Origin: Branchiostoma belcheri
Taxonomy: Eukaryota; Chordata; Leptocardii; Amphioxiformes; Branchiostomatidae
NCBI RefSeq assembly: GCF_001625305.1
Contig: NW_017802913.1
Span: 208,574-272,573, forward strand
Direction: 5' to 3'
DNA: 64,000 bases
A program made the position numbers and the translations under genes. The stretch's first letter is position 1, and every line of letters begins with the position of its first letter. Shown one piece after another: positions 32,683 to 44,010 of the stretch. Under the pieces are notes generated by a model. That model was not told where the DNA came from. It ran no database searches and saw only the letters and a list, made by a program, of their open reading frames with translations.

Positions 32683-33381
32683 CTAAAGAGAATAAGAAAA
32701 CAGATGTTGCAGGTATTGAGAAAAAACAACCACAATGACAAAACAATACAAACTGCCTCACGATAAAGCTTCTCCTCAAATAGAAACTCAACTAATAGGG
32801 CACTGGACAAAAGTACACGGGAGTGTTAAATTTGACGCAAAATTACCACAGCTACCTCGTAAAAATAATGCACATTTTCTTCGGTTAGACGTTTCTTTTG
32901 GAAATGCTGTACACGAGTAATAGAAGAATAGAATGATATCAGACGAGTAAGAATAATAAAGGTGCACAATGGCTGGACAAGTATGATATCATGACTTGTC
33001 TTGACTTGACTTTCCAACTCTATACCATGAGATAAAATGGCGTCATACATATTTAAGCTCTCTTGGACGGTAATGTTGAATCTTTGATAATAGTATTTTT
33101 AACATAATGTTACAGCTAAAAAATTCACTAATATTAACTAATGACGTCCATATAGACGTTTTAATTTTATGTAAAGAATACATAGTAGTTATTCAGAACC
33201 ATAGCCAAGTATGTACTTGTGATCCGGCATTTAAGATTTTGACTAATGGTGTCATAAAATTCGCATAAAGTACGAATCTCTCGAGATAGAAGGATGCCAC
33301 TTATGAATTCGTTTGTAATAAAACTCATATTCAAATTTTATAGCCCGTGTTGACGCGGGCATGAAAAACGCAGCGATCTAA

Positions 33382-33971
33382 GGCCGTGTTTATGTGAAGT
33401 CACCCAAGGCGCTTAACATGAGGTTTACCCCGAAGCCCTTTTCAAGTGGCTCCAATTACCCCGAAGCCGGTTTCAAGTGGCTCCATCTTAACGCTCCAAA
33501 TCACATTGAAAGCGCCTCGATCCCAAGCCACTTCTAGAGGTGGTTTCGAATCGGTTTTCCCGCATCGCGATTTGCGTCTGAACGCAATGTGATTTCAATG
33601 TGACCTCACTTGGTCATGAATTATGGGGTGATATTTCTTTATTTATATGCAATACGAAATTTTACGTGTCAGCATGCAACGAGTAGTAATGGTCAAATAA
33701 TGTGTCCGTTCTAGGGCGAGCTTTGCCGCCTCTGGCGGGACTACGTCGGCATTCGGCCGAGATACGCTGGGAGGGGGGCCCCAGCAAGCAGGTCGTTGAC
33801 CTCTGACAATAATGACACGCTACCTAGCGTGTTTTCATCAAACAACAATGAATGTAGTTTCGGAGAATCGTGACCGGGCATGTTTTAAAAGGAATGTATG
33901 GCACGTGGACCAGATGTGAGGAATGTGAGTTACCCGAATCGCGGTTTGGGTGACTTCACATAAACACGGCC
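33382..33971. mobile_element. Harbinger-like MITE, copy M1
   Basis: 590 bp with terminal inverted repeats GGCCGTGTTTATGTGAAGTC at both ends and TAA target duplications (33379-33381, 33972-33974). It is the best-preserved of six copies in the window. It ends 27 nt from the donor end of neuroligin exon 2. The interior carries a 70-residue minus frame that recurs in other copies but has no protein features. Confidence 0.85.
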
Positions 33972-33998
33972 TAAATCAAACAGACTCCTGTACCTTAC

Positions 33999-34190
33999 CT
34001 TTTGCTTTAACATTTGGAGACATCATCAGCAGATTAACGCAAGCCGCACCAGAGCCGGAACCGAAGATGACGACATTGTTCGGATTTCCTCCAAAGTACT
34101 TAATGTACTTCTGGATCCACTCCAGCGCCCGGACCTGATCCCAGAGACCGGCGTTCCCCATGGCGCTACCGTCACCGGTACTCAGAAAAC
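33999..34190 (-). CDS. NLGN: Neuroligin ectodomain exon 2 (nucleophile-elbow exon)
   Basis: A 192-bp exon, acceptor CTTCTCTTCTGCAG (ends 34191), donor GTAAGG (33998-33993), phase 1 on both sides. It encodes [20 protein letters not shown], then [20 protein letters not shown], then [19 protein letters not shown]. In active esterases the elbow is GESAGG; here it is GSGSGA, so the catalytic Ser position holds Gly, as in neuroligins (FGSGAGA). This is the main reason to call neuroligin rather than acetylcholinesterase or carboxylesterase. The exon is flanked within 18-27 nt by a LINE fragment and a MITE. Confidence 0.95.
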
Positions 34191-34208
34191 CTGCAGAAGA
34201 GAAGGTTC

Positions 34209-34557
34209 ATTTTATTTATCATTTATTTATTTATTACAACTTTGCCACATGGACAGGACAGGGGGAACAGGCAGATGCCCTTTCCACGCCCCCTGTCCCG
34301 ATAAAAACATACATAAATCTAAAATACAACTAATAACAAATACAAATAATAACTAACAATAATCTTAAAGGTAAGTAGTAAAACAAAAACAAATGTAATA
34401 ACTACGATAACATAGGTATAAACAGTACTAGAAACAGTAATAATAATAGTAATGATAGCAGTACTTAGTAAAATATAAATGAGATCTAAAATCAAAGGGT
34501 GTGCCAACTGTAGATGTTTTGCGGATCGAAAGCGTTTAATGTTGTGTTGGTAGTAAT
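34209..34557 (-). mobile_element. 5'-truncated 3' end of the CR1-like LINE family
   Basis: Aligns with the 3' end of the element at 54293-54640: ATTT-unit tail, CAACTTTGCC, GGACAGGGGGAACAGGC, CCCCCTGTCC, ATAAAAACATACATAAATCT and GTGCCAACTGTAGATGTTTT, in the same order and orientation. It contains only the last few codons and the 3' UTR. Its tail ends about 18 nt from the acceptor of neuroligin exon 2, so it occupies the usual branch-point region. Confidence 0.85.
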
Positions 34558-35009
34558 CAACTTTATTGCAACACAATGAATAGGATCAAATTTTCAAGGA
34601 CTACTTTTTGTGAGGTAAAAAAGTAGCCCGGGAAAGTGTACTTTGAATAAGGTAATGTGTCACAACTTTCACGGGTTTACGTTCGGAAGTAACTGGTCAT
34701 TAATTATCCTGATGAAGGCGACTTTGGTAGTTGAAAATTACGGATGAGAGGCATGGAGAATGAACACGACAACCCAGCACAGGATACAGACATTCGTCCA
34801 CAACTGCCTCAGATGCGTCTTCAACATCAGGTAACAAGTAAAATCTGAGATTTTATACCTCCGGGCTTTTTATTGTATATTTTTATATAGGGTTTTAAAC
34901 AAAGAATTTATCGAGACCGGACACCCCTCCCTCTGTGTGAGGGGTCATATACGTGGACCAGACCGAGGATAGCTTAAACATGCCAAAAAGTCAACGGTTG
35001 CGACCACTT

Positions 35010-35180
35010 TCACGCTCAAAGGGGTGTTTTGTGGCCACCAAAAGGCACCATTTTCAGGCCCGAAAACATATATACAATAAAAACAAAAGAACGTGCATCA
35101 TCTACAGCCCAATAGCAAAACATATACCGAGTCTCAAAAGAATCCGTCCACCCAAACGCGAGAAACAGCTGCGAACATGA
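35010..35180 (+). repeat. Dispersed repeat family R, copy 3 (partial)
   Basis: Contains AAAGAACGTGCATCATCTA and, further on, AACAGCTGCGAACATGAAAA in the same order as copy 1. Confidence 0.5.
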
Positions 35181-35189
35181 AAATCTAAA

Positions 35190-38100
35190 TCTCCCACAAA
35201 ACCTTTCCGCGGAAGGATATATCCTCCCCCGGAGGTAATAAGAGAAAGTCAGAAACGAAGAGATGTAGAGGAGAAGAGGTGTAGGACAGGACAGGACCCT
35301 GTGGCTGGGGGTGGATCGGTCACGCCCTCGGGAACCGACAGACAGGTACTGACCGGAACCCCCGAGGCAACAGACACATTCCGACATGGCAACAGACAGC
35401 TTTGCCCATTTTCGGCCACCCTCAGAGGGCAACTAAATTTCTTGAATTTTCTTTCCAAAATCAGGCTACAACCATTCATAAAGATTACTTGCGTGGCCTT
35501 AACAAACGCGTTTGATGCTTGGTTGATCTCAACAGAATGTATTTCCACTATGGTTTACAAAACAAATTTTGTTCAAAGATCTTATTCACACATTTTTCAA
35601 TTGATTATGCATTAATTCGTCCTTATTCAGTCCACCCAGACAGTGACGGTCATCAGTACCGAGCGAAATTCACGAGTTTCTCATCCCCAGAATGCATTGC
35701 GAAAACAGGGGTCTAAACCTCAATTGTATAGGACAGGAAGGCATCGGAATGATCCTGTTGAAGTCAAACAGTTTGTTTTTCAGTGTGTTTTGAGGTGTCG
35801 GGCCACTTATGCGCAACGTTAATTAAATAACTATGGGTTGAATCTGACAAGGAATAGAGAGTAAATTTTTTGGAATATGTGGTTTGTAACGTTATATTAA
35901 TAACGCTATACTGATGCTGTAACACAGGGATTACTCTAAGTGTAGCTGAGGCTATCGCTCTTGACAGAACTGGTTGGAGGAACCTGACGGAGGGGAGCAA
36001 GGGGCCAGTACCTGGCCTGGGCACTTAGGCAGGTAGGCAGGATGCAGTAACGTTACAAACCACGTGTTCCATGTTAAGAAGAACACAAAAACTTTATTAT
36101 CTATTTGTTGTCAGATTCGACTCATAGTCATTTAATTAATGTTAAGCATAAAATGCCCCAACACCTCAAAACAAAAGCAAGTTGTTAAACGTCAACAGGA
36201 TCATTCCGATGGCGTCCTGTTCTATGCAAATGAGGTTTAGTGCCATGTTTTAGCCATGTGTTCTGGCGATGGGAAACTCGTGAATGAACAGTACAGAGAA
36301 GACGGGAGATGATGAGGCAACGGAAAGGATTGGAGGATGACATCAGAGAATGGCCCAGCTTGACACTAAATGAAATGCCAAGGGAAAAAAACGAAAGGGG
36401 TGGAGAAAACAGTGCCTGTGGCGCCACGACGGCGGAATAATGAGATGAAAACCAGAGGTATAACCATAAACGTCTGCCCCCCCCCCCATCCCTGCACAGG
36501 CAGATCTGTTTATGAATCTGTCTAATCTGGTGCCTGAAACCACGAACGAAAGATCTTAACGGAACATCATCCAGTGTGAGAAAATCGGATTCATTTCTTG
36601 GTAAACCACCCTTTAAAGATCACTCGTAACGTGTCATTAACTGTAACCCTGCATGTTATTATGCAACGGTAATACGCACAGGGAACAGTTTAGGGTCATG
36701 TAATATACAGAGTCGCTTGCCAAATGGTGATTACAGAACGCCAATGGGGACAATTCATCGTTGATTTTCTATCAACCTGCACGTAATGTTGACCTATTTA
36801 GTCAGTTGAGAACATCATGTAGATGCCAAATGTCATAGATCCTGCTAGCTGATTAATTGTTGACTAAAATCATGGACCGTTTAACATTTTCACGACTGTT
36901 ATTAAGAAAAGCACGGATTACTATGCGAAATTAAAAAACATGCAAATCAGCCAGTCGTTCGTCGGGAAGGTATGTTTCTTAATGTTTCTACCCACTCTAC
37001 CTTGCCACCATCACGAGGATAAGTTCTATATCCTGTTGCTTAATATCGGCGCGTCAGACCTTTAACAAAAAAACTATTATAGCATTTACTCCTGAATAAT
37101 GGAAATGAGATCCTGATTTCAATAAGTTATATTTACAAATTATCATCTTCATTTAACTGTGAAATTCCCGGCAGTAACCAGTATAGAATTATAGCATTTT
37201 CTCACCGAGTACGCACATTAGGTCTTCAATTACATAATTAGTGTCTGCCGATGTTCCTCTCGTTTTAAATTACATATGCCTTAAGTTTGAACAGTCCTTG
37301 AACGTATGAGATTTATAGAATTTCCTAATTCGTTCTGCAAGTTACCTCTTGCTTTGCCAAATTTAGTTCAATTGAATTTTGTCAAACACAAGTCAGTACA
37401 AGGGCACAAGAGGCTACCTATACTACCGCCTCAGAAAGCCATCATATGTTTAAAGGGGACAAAAAGCAATTATACAAAGTAATAAGCAAGTGAAATATCC
37501 GTTTTTTCTCTGCTTTATTCTCCTTGTCATAGTTGAAATATTGATATTGTTTAAATTTCCAACACTGCAATTTAGAATGTAGGTCTTACTTATCCACGTC
37601 TTCATCGGTCTGTAATATCGTTTAATGATAATAAACATTAGTAAACAAGAATTAGGAGATCTCATACCTCCATAACATATCTAGAGGTTATGTAAATGTT
37701 TTTTGGGGGATTGGTCTCATTGATTATGTAAATAAGGTCGTAATTACCGTTTTCTAAAGTCAAATTATAATACTTTGCTTGTGAAATTCCTATCGTTTGG
37801 CAATATTTCAATTCAACATGTCCTCATTAATTATCCAAATGACCTGTATATTATAATAATATATGCATGTTAACGTTCATATGTCACAAGGTATGAAATT
37901 CCCATCATTCACCATTAAAAAATGACAGAACTTTACATCATGCAAATAATGACCTTATGTTGATGTTCCGCCTACCATACATTACAAACATTACACGTAT
38001 AAAAGAACTATTATGTAAAACACTGTAATTTGATTATGCAACTTAAGTCTTCATTTGCTTAATTATTATTTAATCATGTACATTCGCTACCTACATACCA

Positions 38101-38636
38101 AAAATGCAACGGGGACAAAACCTACCGTCATTCCTGACAGGAAAATCTATCTGTCACCAAAAAGTCAATACCGTAGCATGTTCAGAACAAACGATACAAA
38201 ACCCGGAAGTCCTGCTACAGTACCAAGGTCAGCCACCAGGAGGCCTATATTTGACCTTGGCCTTTGTCTTCCTACAACCTACCAACATACCAAATATCAT
38301 AACAATCCATAAATGCGTTCTGAAGTTATACTGACTACAAATGTGCGGAAACACACACCGACAGACACACCAAAAACAATATCTCAATTTTTGGATTATG
38401 AAGTAAAAATTGCATCAGGTTGGTGAATGATTGGGTATCGGAGTTCTTCCTTCACAACCATTTGTTTACAACAGCCGACTTAGCGATAATCGTCTGTCAC
38501 TTTCAGCAGGGCGATTCTGTCGGATTCACTGTACACTGAAGCTACTGGTTCACTGTGTACTGAAGCTAGGTGTTACTGTTTTGTCATGTACACGAAAGTA
38601 CAGAGCAATAACATTAAATAATGAAAGCTAGCTTAC
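35190..38636. other. Intron between neuroligin exons 1 and 2, without another gene
   Basis: Frames at 35301-35615 and 36185-36427 have no domain features. A poly(C) run lies at about 36478-36487. AT-rich unclassified repeat DNA with TTTGCATAATT-like words runs from about 37650 to 38060. No exon with neuroligin similarity is visible. Confidence 0.45.
38095..38340 (+). repeat. Dispersed repeat family G-related segment, copy 2
   Basis: The order ATTCCTGACAGGAAAATC, CACCAAAAAGTCAA, AGCATGTTCAG and TTTGACCTTGGCCTT is repeated as its reverse complement at 61000-61260. Frames across it are incidental. Confidence 0.5.
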
Positions 38637-38789
38637 CGAATACACCCAGTCTGTAGTTGAAGGTAACGACGATGACTTTGCCATAACTCGCAAGAACGGT
38701 TCCATCATACATAGCGCCAGTTCCACTGGACCACCAGCCACCGTGGATGAACACCATCACCGTCCGGTTCTGCATGGGTTGATTAGTAT
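38637..38789 (-). CDS. NLGN: Neuroligin ectodomain exon 1 of those visible (oxyanion-hole exon)
   Basis: A 153-bp exon, acceptor TTTATTTACAG (ends 38790), donor GTAAGC (38636-38631), phase 1 on both sides. It encodes [20 protein letters not shown] then [20 protein letters not shown] then [12 protein letters not shown]. The family pattern is 'PVMVYIHGG..EGTGNM.DGS.LASYGNVIVITINYRLGVLG', so the match is clear. It continues directly into exon 2 (GFLSTGD). HGG is the oxyanion-hole motif kept from esterase ancestors. NRT is a sequon. Exons for the signal peptide and first ~150 residues must lie upstream; I could not find them up to 64000. Confidence 0.93.
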
Positions 38790-38877
38790 CTGTAAATAAA
38801 ACATGATGTTTAGACTTCTGAGTCAAACATTCTAAAACGTAACCCACGTCACGCATGGCCATATGTTTATGAAGGAG

Positions 38878-39010
38878 GTCATGACCTCCGGACGGAGTAT
38901 TATGGGTAGTCGTTTTTTCGTGTTCGCAGCTGGAACACGGGGTTCTCTTTGTTTAATCGACATGTAATTTTATACGCCGTCTGCGGGCATGCCCGTGATG
39001 ATGCACGTAT
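38878..39010 (-). repeat. Dispersed repeat family R, copy 4 (inverted, partial)
   Basis: Carries GTCATGACCTCCGGACGG, GTGTTCGCAGCTGGAACACG and GATGATGCACGT, the reverse order of copy 1. Confidence 0.45.
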
Positions 39011-39717
39011 TTATATTTTTGCCGTAGCTGTCTTTTCGGTCAAATTAACATTTCAGATGCACCCCTACATTTATGAGGCAAATTGGAATGGTCAAGAAAA
39101 CCCCATTGTTTGGAATATATAGCGGGTGTGTGTGCTTCCTTCAGGCTTATGGGGAGGGGTCGATAAGTAGTACCATATGTTTCGTCCCCATGTACTGATG
39201 GTCTTTGTGATTCGTTAAATGTTTACCCAACGTTAGAGTACGCGGCTCCGGTTCGGAATGGACGAAAAAAGCTTTAGCTAGAGGGGCGTTAACTAATTTT
39301 AGTAAAGTAAAGTTAGTTGTGTGTTAAAAAGTAAAATAATTTTCTTACTACAGGTAACACCCCTAGCTAACGAGAATATGATAGTTCATTGGGTTAAAAG
39401 TACAAAAAGTACAAATTACCACTTTTTGTCTTATTTGTCTTTTGCACACGTTTACAGATACTAAGTAACAATTGTGTTAAATAACCAGGTCCCTTAGAAT
39501 AATGCACGGCGCTATTTCTTTTATATTTAATCTTTGAAGACAGGCGGCTAAGTATACCTTTTGCCAGATCTGATAGGTTCAGAAATCGACGGAAAGTCTT
39601 TTCTGTCAAAGTAGGTATAAAAATCATTTGCGACCAAACGCAAACATTTCCTTGTCGATCTTTAAGAAAAACACGCAAAGTTGATTATTTTTACCTTCGC
39701 TCCTATTAATATAAAAT

Positions 39718-39806
39718 GCAGAGAGGCTGTGATGATTCAGTCTCTGGTATATTCGTAATAACCCACGTTACTGTACCAGAGACTGGTTCGTCACAGCTTC
39801 TCTGCA
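39718..39806 (+). ncRNA. Candidate microRNA precursor hairpin
   Basis: Arms 39718-39750 and 39774-39806 pair over 33 positions with one U-U mismatch and three G-U wobbles; the loop is 23 nt. Total length 89 nt. Read from the plus strand the three non-Watson-Crick sites are wobbles; on the minus strand they would be A-C mismatches, so the plus strand is the better RNA. The 5' arm contains GGCTGTGATGATTCAGTCTC and the 3' arm ACCAGAGACTGGTTCGTCAC. I do not recognise a known microRNA. It lies just upstream of, and antisense to, the first visible neuroligin exon. A very small inverted-repeat transposon is the main alternative. Confidence 0.5.
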
Positions 39807-40914
39807 GACATCACAGAAAACCGTGATACATGTTGTGCTACGAATACCGAGATGGATCGTACTACCACAGCGGCAGAATAGACCCACATTCAGGTATCAA
39901 TCATTTCTGACACATGACAATATGATGAAGCAAGTTTAAACTGTGAGTTCGAACAAAAGAAACTGGGCTCTGTAGCTCGGTGAGCAATGAATGTTACAGA
40001 CAGGAAGTCTGTGGCTCTCTCTCCCGCGTCTTTCAGGGATGGTTGCAATGTCATGATGTAGATGGCCTCTTTGTAGTACCTCAAGAAAAGACGGAGGACT
40101 CCACAGACATTCTGAAACATATCGTGCACTGCTCACCGAGTCACGTGTGTCGTCTGCATAACATTACGCCAAGGAAACGGTGGATCTCCCTTTCCTTGAC
40201 AAAGACTGGAGTTGCACTGTCGGTGATTTGGGTAAAATTCCTTGTGTTGCAAATCACAGTCTATCCTTGCTTCATAATAACTACTGATGAACTTTCAAGA
40301 TAACATGACAACAAAGTTTTGTCGGAGGGAAATGTATACCGTGTGCTTATTTGGAACCACTGTACTGGTGAAGACTTTGTTGTATCTTGAGGATGCAATT
40401 TTCTGCCAAGTATTGATTGGTAAAATAACCTACTATCTTTCACCTAACCTCGGTGCGGTAACCTGGAACACTGCTTTGATCGATGCTATGAATTTTAAAT
40501 GTTGTCGGCGATGTTTGATGCGCCTATCAAGAGAAAACGGCCTATGTGCATGGGCATGGGCATTTCTCCCGGCTTCCTATAATACAGTAAGGAAACATTA
40601 TAAAGAAACTCCTGTCAGGATGTTGACTATCAATACATTGACTCATTCAAAAAATGGATTATAATCCACAAAGACAAATTAACCAGATAGTTGAAGCAGA
40701 CCTAAACATTATCCATGTCACAAGACCTTAGAGGTTCTACACTGTTTAGCCAAAGATAACATTTTTTCATGTATATGCTCCATGTATCATCTGTTGTCTC
40801 CTCATAATAAAGTGTATTGATGAGTGGCTAATTTCACCAGCCTCTCCCCATGTATACGGCACGGCAGTCAGATGCAGAATGAGTAGTGAAAGGCTAGAAC
40901 AGCAAACCATTACT

Positions 40915-41467
40915 GGCCCTGTTCATATGAAGTCAGTGAAGGCGCTTTACATGTGGTTTACCCCGAAGCCGGTTTCAAGTGGCTCCATCTGAACGCTCCA
41001 AATCACATTGAAAGCGCCTCGATCCCAAACATCTTCTAGAGGTGGTTTCGAATCGGTTTTCCCGCATCTCAATTTGCGTCTGAACGCAATGTGATTTCAA
41101 TGTGACTTCACTTGGTCATGGGTTACGGGGTGATATTTCTTTATTTATATGCAATACCAAATTTTACGTGTCAGCAACTTAAAGAGCAGTAATGGTCAAA
41201 TAATGTGTCCGTTCTAGGACGAGCTTCACCGCCTCTGGCTGGACCACGTCGGCATTCGGCCGAGGTACGCTGGGTATCAGCAAGCAGGTCGTTGACCCAT
41301 GACATTAATAACACGCTACCTTGCGTGTTTTCATCAAACAACAATGGAAGCAGTTTCGGAGAATCGTGATTGGACACGGTTTGAAAGGAATGTATGGCAC
41401 GTGGACCAGATGTGAGGAATTCGTGCTACCCGAATCGCGGTTCGGGTGGTTTCATATGAACAAGGCC
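40915..41467. mobile_element. Harbinger-like MITE, copy M2
   Basis: Ends GGCCCTGTTCATATGAAGTC / CATATGAACAAGGCC, with ACT flanking both ends (40912-40914, 41468-41470). The interior is collinear with M1. Confidence 0.8.
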
Positions 41468-42234
41468 ACTGAGACCCAAAGACACGTTGATAGACAGAAT
41501 GTTTAGCCAGGCTTTTATTGACGCCATAAAAAAATATCATATGAATCTCGGCGACCAGATGTTGACAGATAAACGGATTAAGTAGCAGCATCCTGGCGTG
41601 TTTAACAGACATATTCTGTAATCCAACATGGTGGATGTGAAAAGCCTCTATTCCTAACTTCCGACATCACATTTCTAAACACGTCAAGCCCACCAACTGG
41701 TCAATGACCCGCAAGAACGTAACATACACAATGACAGCCCCATCTTGTCAAAAAAGGCTTTGCATTGGAATTTTATGCTGACACCACTAGAAACAAGCAC
41801 TTTAAAACATATTTACATTAATTTCAAACCTCAAACCTTTACCTCCACTGCAAAGCTGGATTTGTCAGGTGTCTTTTGGTACAAATAGTGGAAGGTCGAC
41901 TCCGGAGTTTTAAAGAGATACCCATGGGAACATGGGTCAGTCCACCAAGAGAAGTGCTATGTAGAGGTCAATAACAGGTCAAACCATGGCAAAGATCACA
42001 CTTTTCGGCTAGATTTTAAAAATATACACTGCTTAAACTTGTTGACATAATTTATGCAATTTATTTAAGTACTCGAATACTGCAATTGTAGACATGTTTT
42101 TAAACAGAATTTTTGTCATTTAATAAAATCAAGTTATTTTTAAGACAAATTAAGTTTATTTTGTTAGCAGCTTTGTTATGTAAAAATATAGTAACTATGA
42201 TTTTTTTTATTCCAACATTTCATGACTAGACATG

Positions 42235-42445
42235 ATGACAGCACACTCAAGTTATATCAACCTATTTCATGCCGCCACCAACGCAGAGGACGAATACAGG
42301 ACAGGACAAAACTCGTTTTCACTTGAGTTAAATGAGGAAAGTCGTGTGAAGTGCCTTTCCCAAGTTTTAAAGATCGGTGGCTTGTCAGGACTCGAACCCC
42401 TTGGTTCCGAGTCGAGCACGCTACCGCTACGCCACACGACCCCGC
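42235..42445 (-). mobile_element. tRNA-derived SINE
   Basis: The minus strand begins GCGGGGTCGTGTGGCGTAGC and has a polymerase III A box (TGGCGTAGCGG) and B box (GGTTCGAGTCC) at tRNA spacing, followed by a non-tRNA body (GGGAAAGGCACTTCACACGA). The acceptor ends do not pair and the anticodon arm is irregular, so it is a SINE head rather than a tRNA gene. It lies in the part missing from copy B. Confidence 0.7.
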
Positions 42446-42555
42446 AAATACTATGATTTTGAAATTTGAGACCACAATGCAAATGAAACGAACAAGCATA
42501 AGCATGGATAAATGGTGTTTCAGAAGAGCAAGATCCGACTATCCATCCATGCACG

Positions 42556-42611
42556 CATCCATCCATCCATCCATCCATCCATCCATCCATCCATCCATCC
42601 ATCCATCCATC
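42556..42611. repeat. (ATCC)n microsatellite
   Basis: About fourteen ATCC units. Gives spurious HPSIHPSI or GWMDGWMD frames. Confidence 0.95.
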
Positions 42612-42679
42612 GCATATTCCTCTTGGTCTCAAAGACCTTTAGAAAGGATGCGCATCATTCCAATAATATACCCAAAGAA

Positions 42680-43208
42680 GGCCCTGTTCAGACGGAGTCA
42701 GTGAGAGCGCTTTACATATGGTTTCCGCCGAAGCCGGTTTTACGTGGACCCATCTGAACGCTCCAAATCACATTGAAAGCGCCTCAATGCCAAACCACTT
42801 CGGAAGGTGAACCTGTCTTCCCGCATCGCGATTTGCATCTGAGCCCAATGTGATTTCAATGTGACTTCACCTGGTTATGGATTACGAGGTGATATTTCTC
42901 TTATTTATATGCAATACAAAAATTAACGTGGCAGCAACTTAATGGTCGAATGATGTGTCCATTCTAGGACGATCTTCACCTCCTCTGGCGGGACCACGTC
43001 GACATTCGGCCGAGATACGCTGGGAGGGGGGCACCAGCAAGCAGGTCGTTGACCTCTGACATAACACGCAAGGTATCAAAAACAATTAATGTAGATTAGG
43101 AGAATCGTGATCGGACACGGTTTGGAAGGAATGTGTGGCACGTGGACCAGATATTAGGAATGTGAGTTGCCCGAATCGCGGTTTGGCCGGTTTCATGTGA
43201 ACAAGGCC
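42680..43208. mobile_element. Harbinger-like MITE, copy M3
   Basis: Starts GGCCCTGTTCAGACGGAGTC and ends TTCATGTGAACAAGGCC. The interior is collinear with the others, with a short internal loss near 43060. No matching target duplication is seen, so one flank may be rearranged. Confidence 0.75.
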
Positions 43209-43574
43209 GACATCTGTCCAGCCCATCAGTCTCGCCCATCCCACACCTGCAGCTGCGAAAACAAAAAAAAAAACAACAACATCGAACCCCCGGAATTAAC
43301 AACACAACACACCTTCACCTCAACTCACTTTCCTACGTACCTTCTTCCTTCACATACAATACTCTCCATTGCCCTCACGTAATGCTGACCTTTTTATGCT
43401 GTCGTTATAAGCATGAAATATAAGACTTAGCTTATCTGCATTTATATTTATTCCGCTAGAGGACGTAATTATACTGCGTCAACCGATATACGCTTCCAAC
43501 TGCCTCTTTAGCTCGTGACATGTCTCCACGTCGTTCGATAAGGAACTGTACAATTGTTTCCAACCCTGAATGAA

Positions 43575-44010
43575 TTATCCAGAAAGGAGGAGGAATAGGC
43601 GCTTTTTTCGAAGGCTGCAAGGAGAATCACCTGCATTGGATAGATCTCGTAAATTCTGACTTACTAGTATTATGGATAGTATCTTTACATTTGGCCAGAC
43701 TGACTTAATTTTATCGATGACATCCTCTGAAGACCCCAAACTAGTGCGAGCGGGCGAATCCCCCCCCCCAATGCTGCTAACCCACATAAGTACAAAGCTG
43801 GTATTGTGAATTTGTGGTAGTACATAGCGACCTTTACGACAAACCGACTCATGCTGGCCTTTTGCAGCATTTATGAGTCGGCACTGTACTGAGTCCTGGA
43901 GTTCCATGGAGCGCCAGCAGCCTAGGTGCCGTCAGCCATTATGATAGTTACTGCCGTCTCCCAATTGTCACTAGCTACCATGGACTACGGAGGAGGGCAC
44001 CCAAGCCTCA
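43575..44010 (-). repeat. Unclassified repeat family U, copy 2 (decayed coding remnant)
   Basis: The minus frame of 110 residues reads MELQDSVQCRLINAAKGQHE, later VLPQIHNTSFVLMWVSSI and SSEDVIDKIKSVWPNVKILS. The last part has the look of the helix-strand end of an SGNH-type lipase/esterase fold used by some retroelement proteins, but that is a guess. The copy at 47190-47545 has a deletion around the same place. Likely transposon-derived. Confidence 0.45.

Noticed and set aside
31859..34161. Acetylcholinesterase or carboxylesterase gene
   Set aside because: The catalytic Ser of the GxSxG elbow is Gly and the order of motifs, the TGxPN junction and the single-pass anchor match neuroligin.
41171..41377. 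Conserved 68-residue protein repeated at 45755 and 49686
   Set aside because: The frames lie entirely inside copies of one MITE and have no independent evidence of coding.
42376..42445. A functional tRNA gene on the minus strand
   Set aside because: A and B boxes are present but the acceptor stem does not pair, the anticodon arm is irregular and a SINE body follows.
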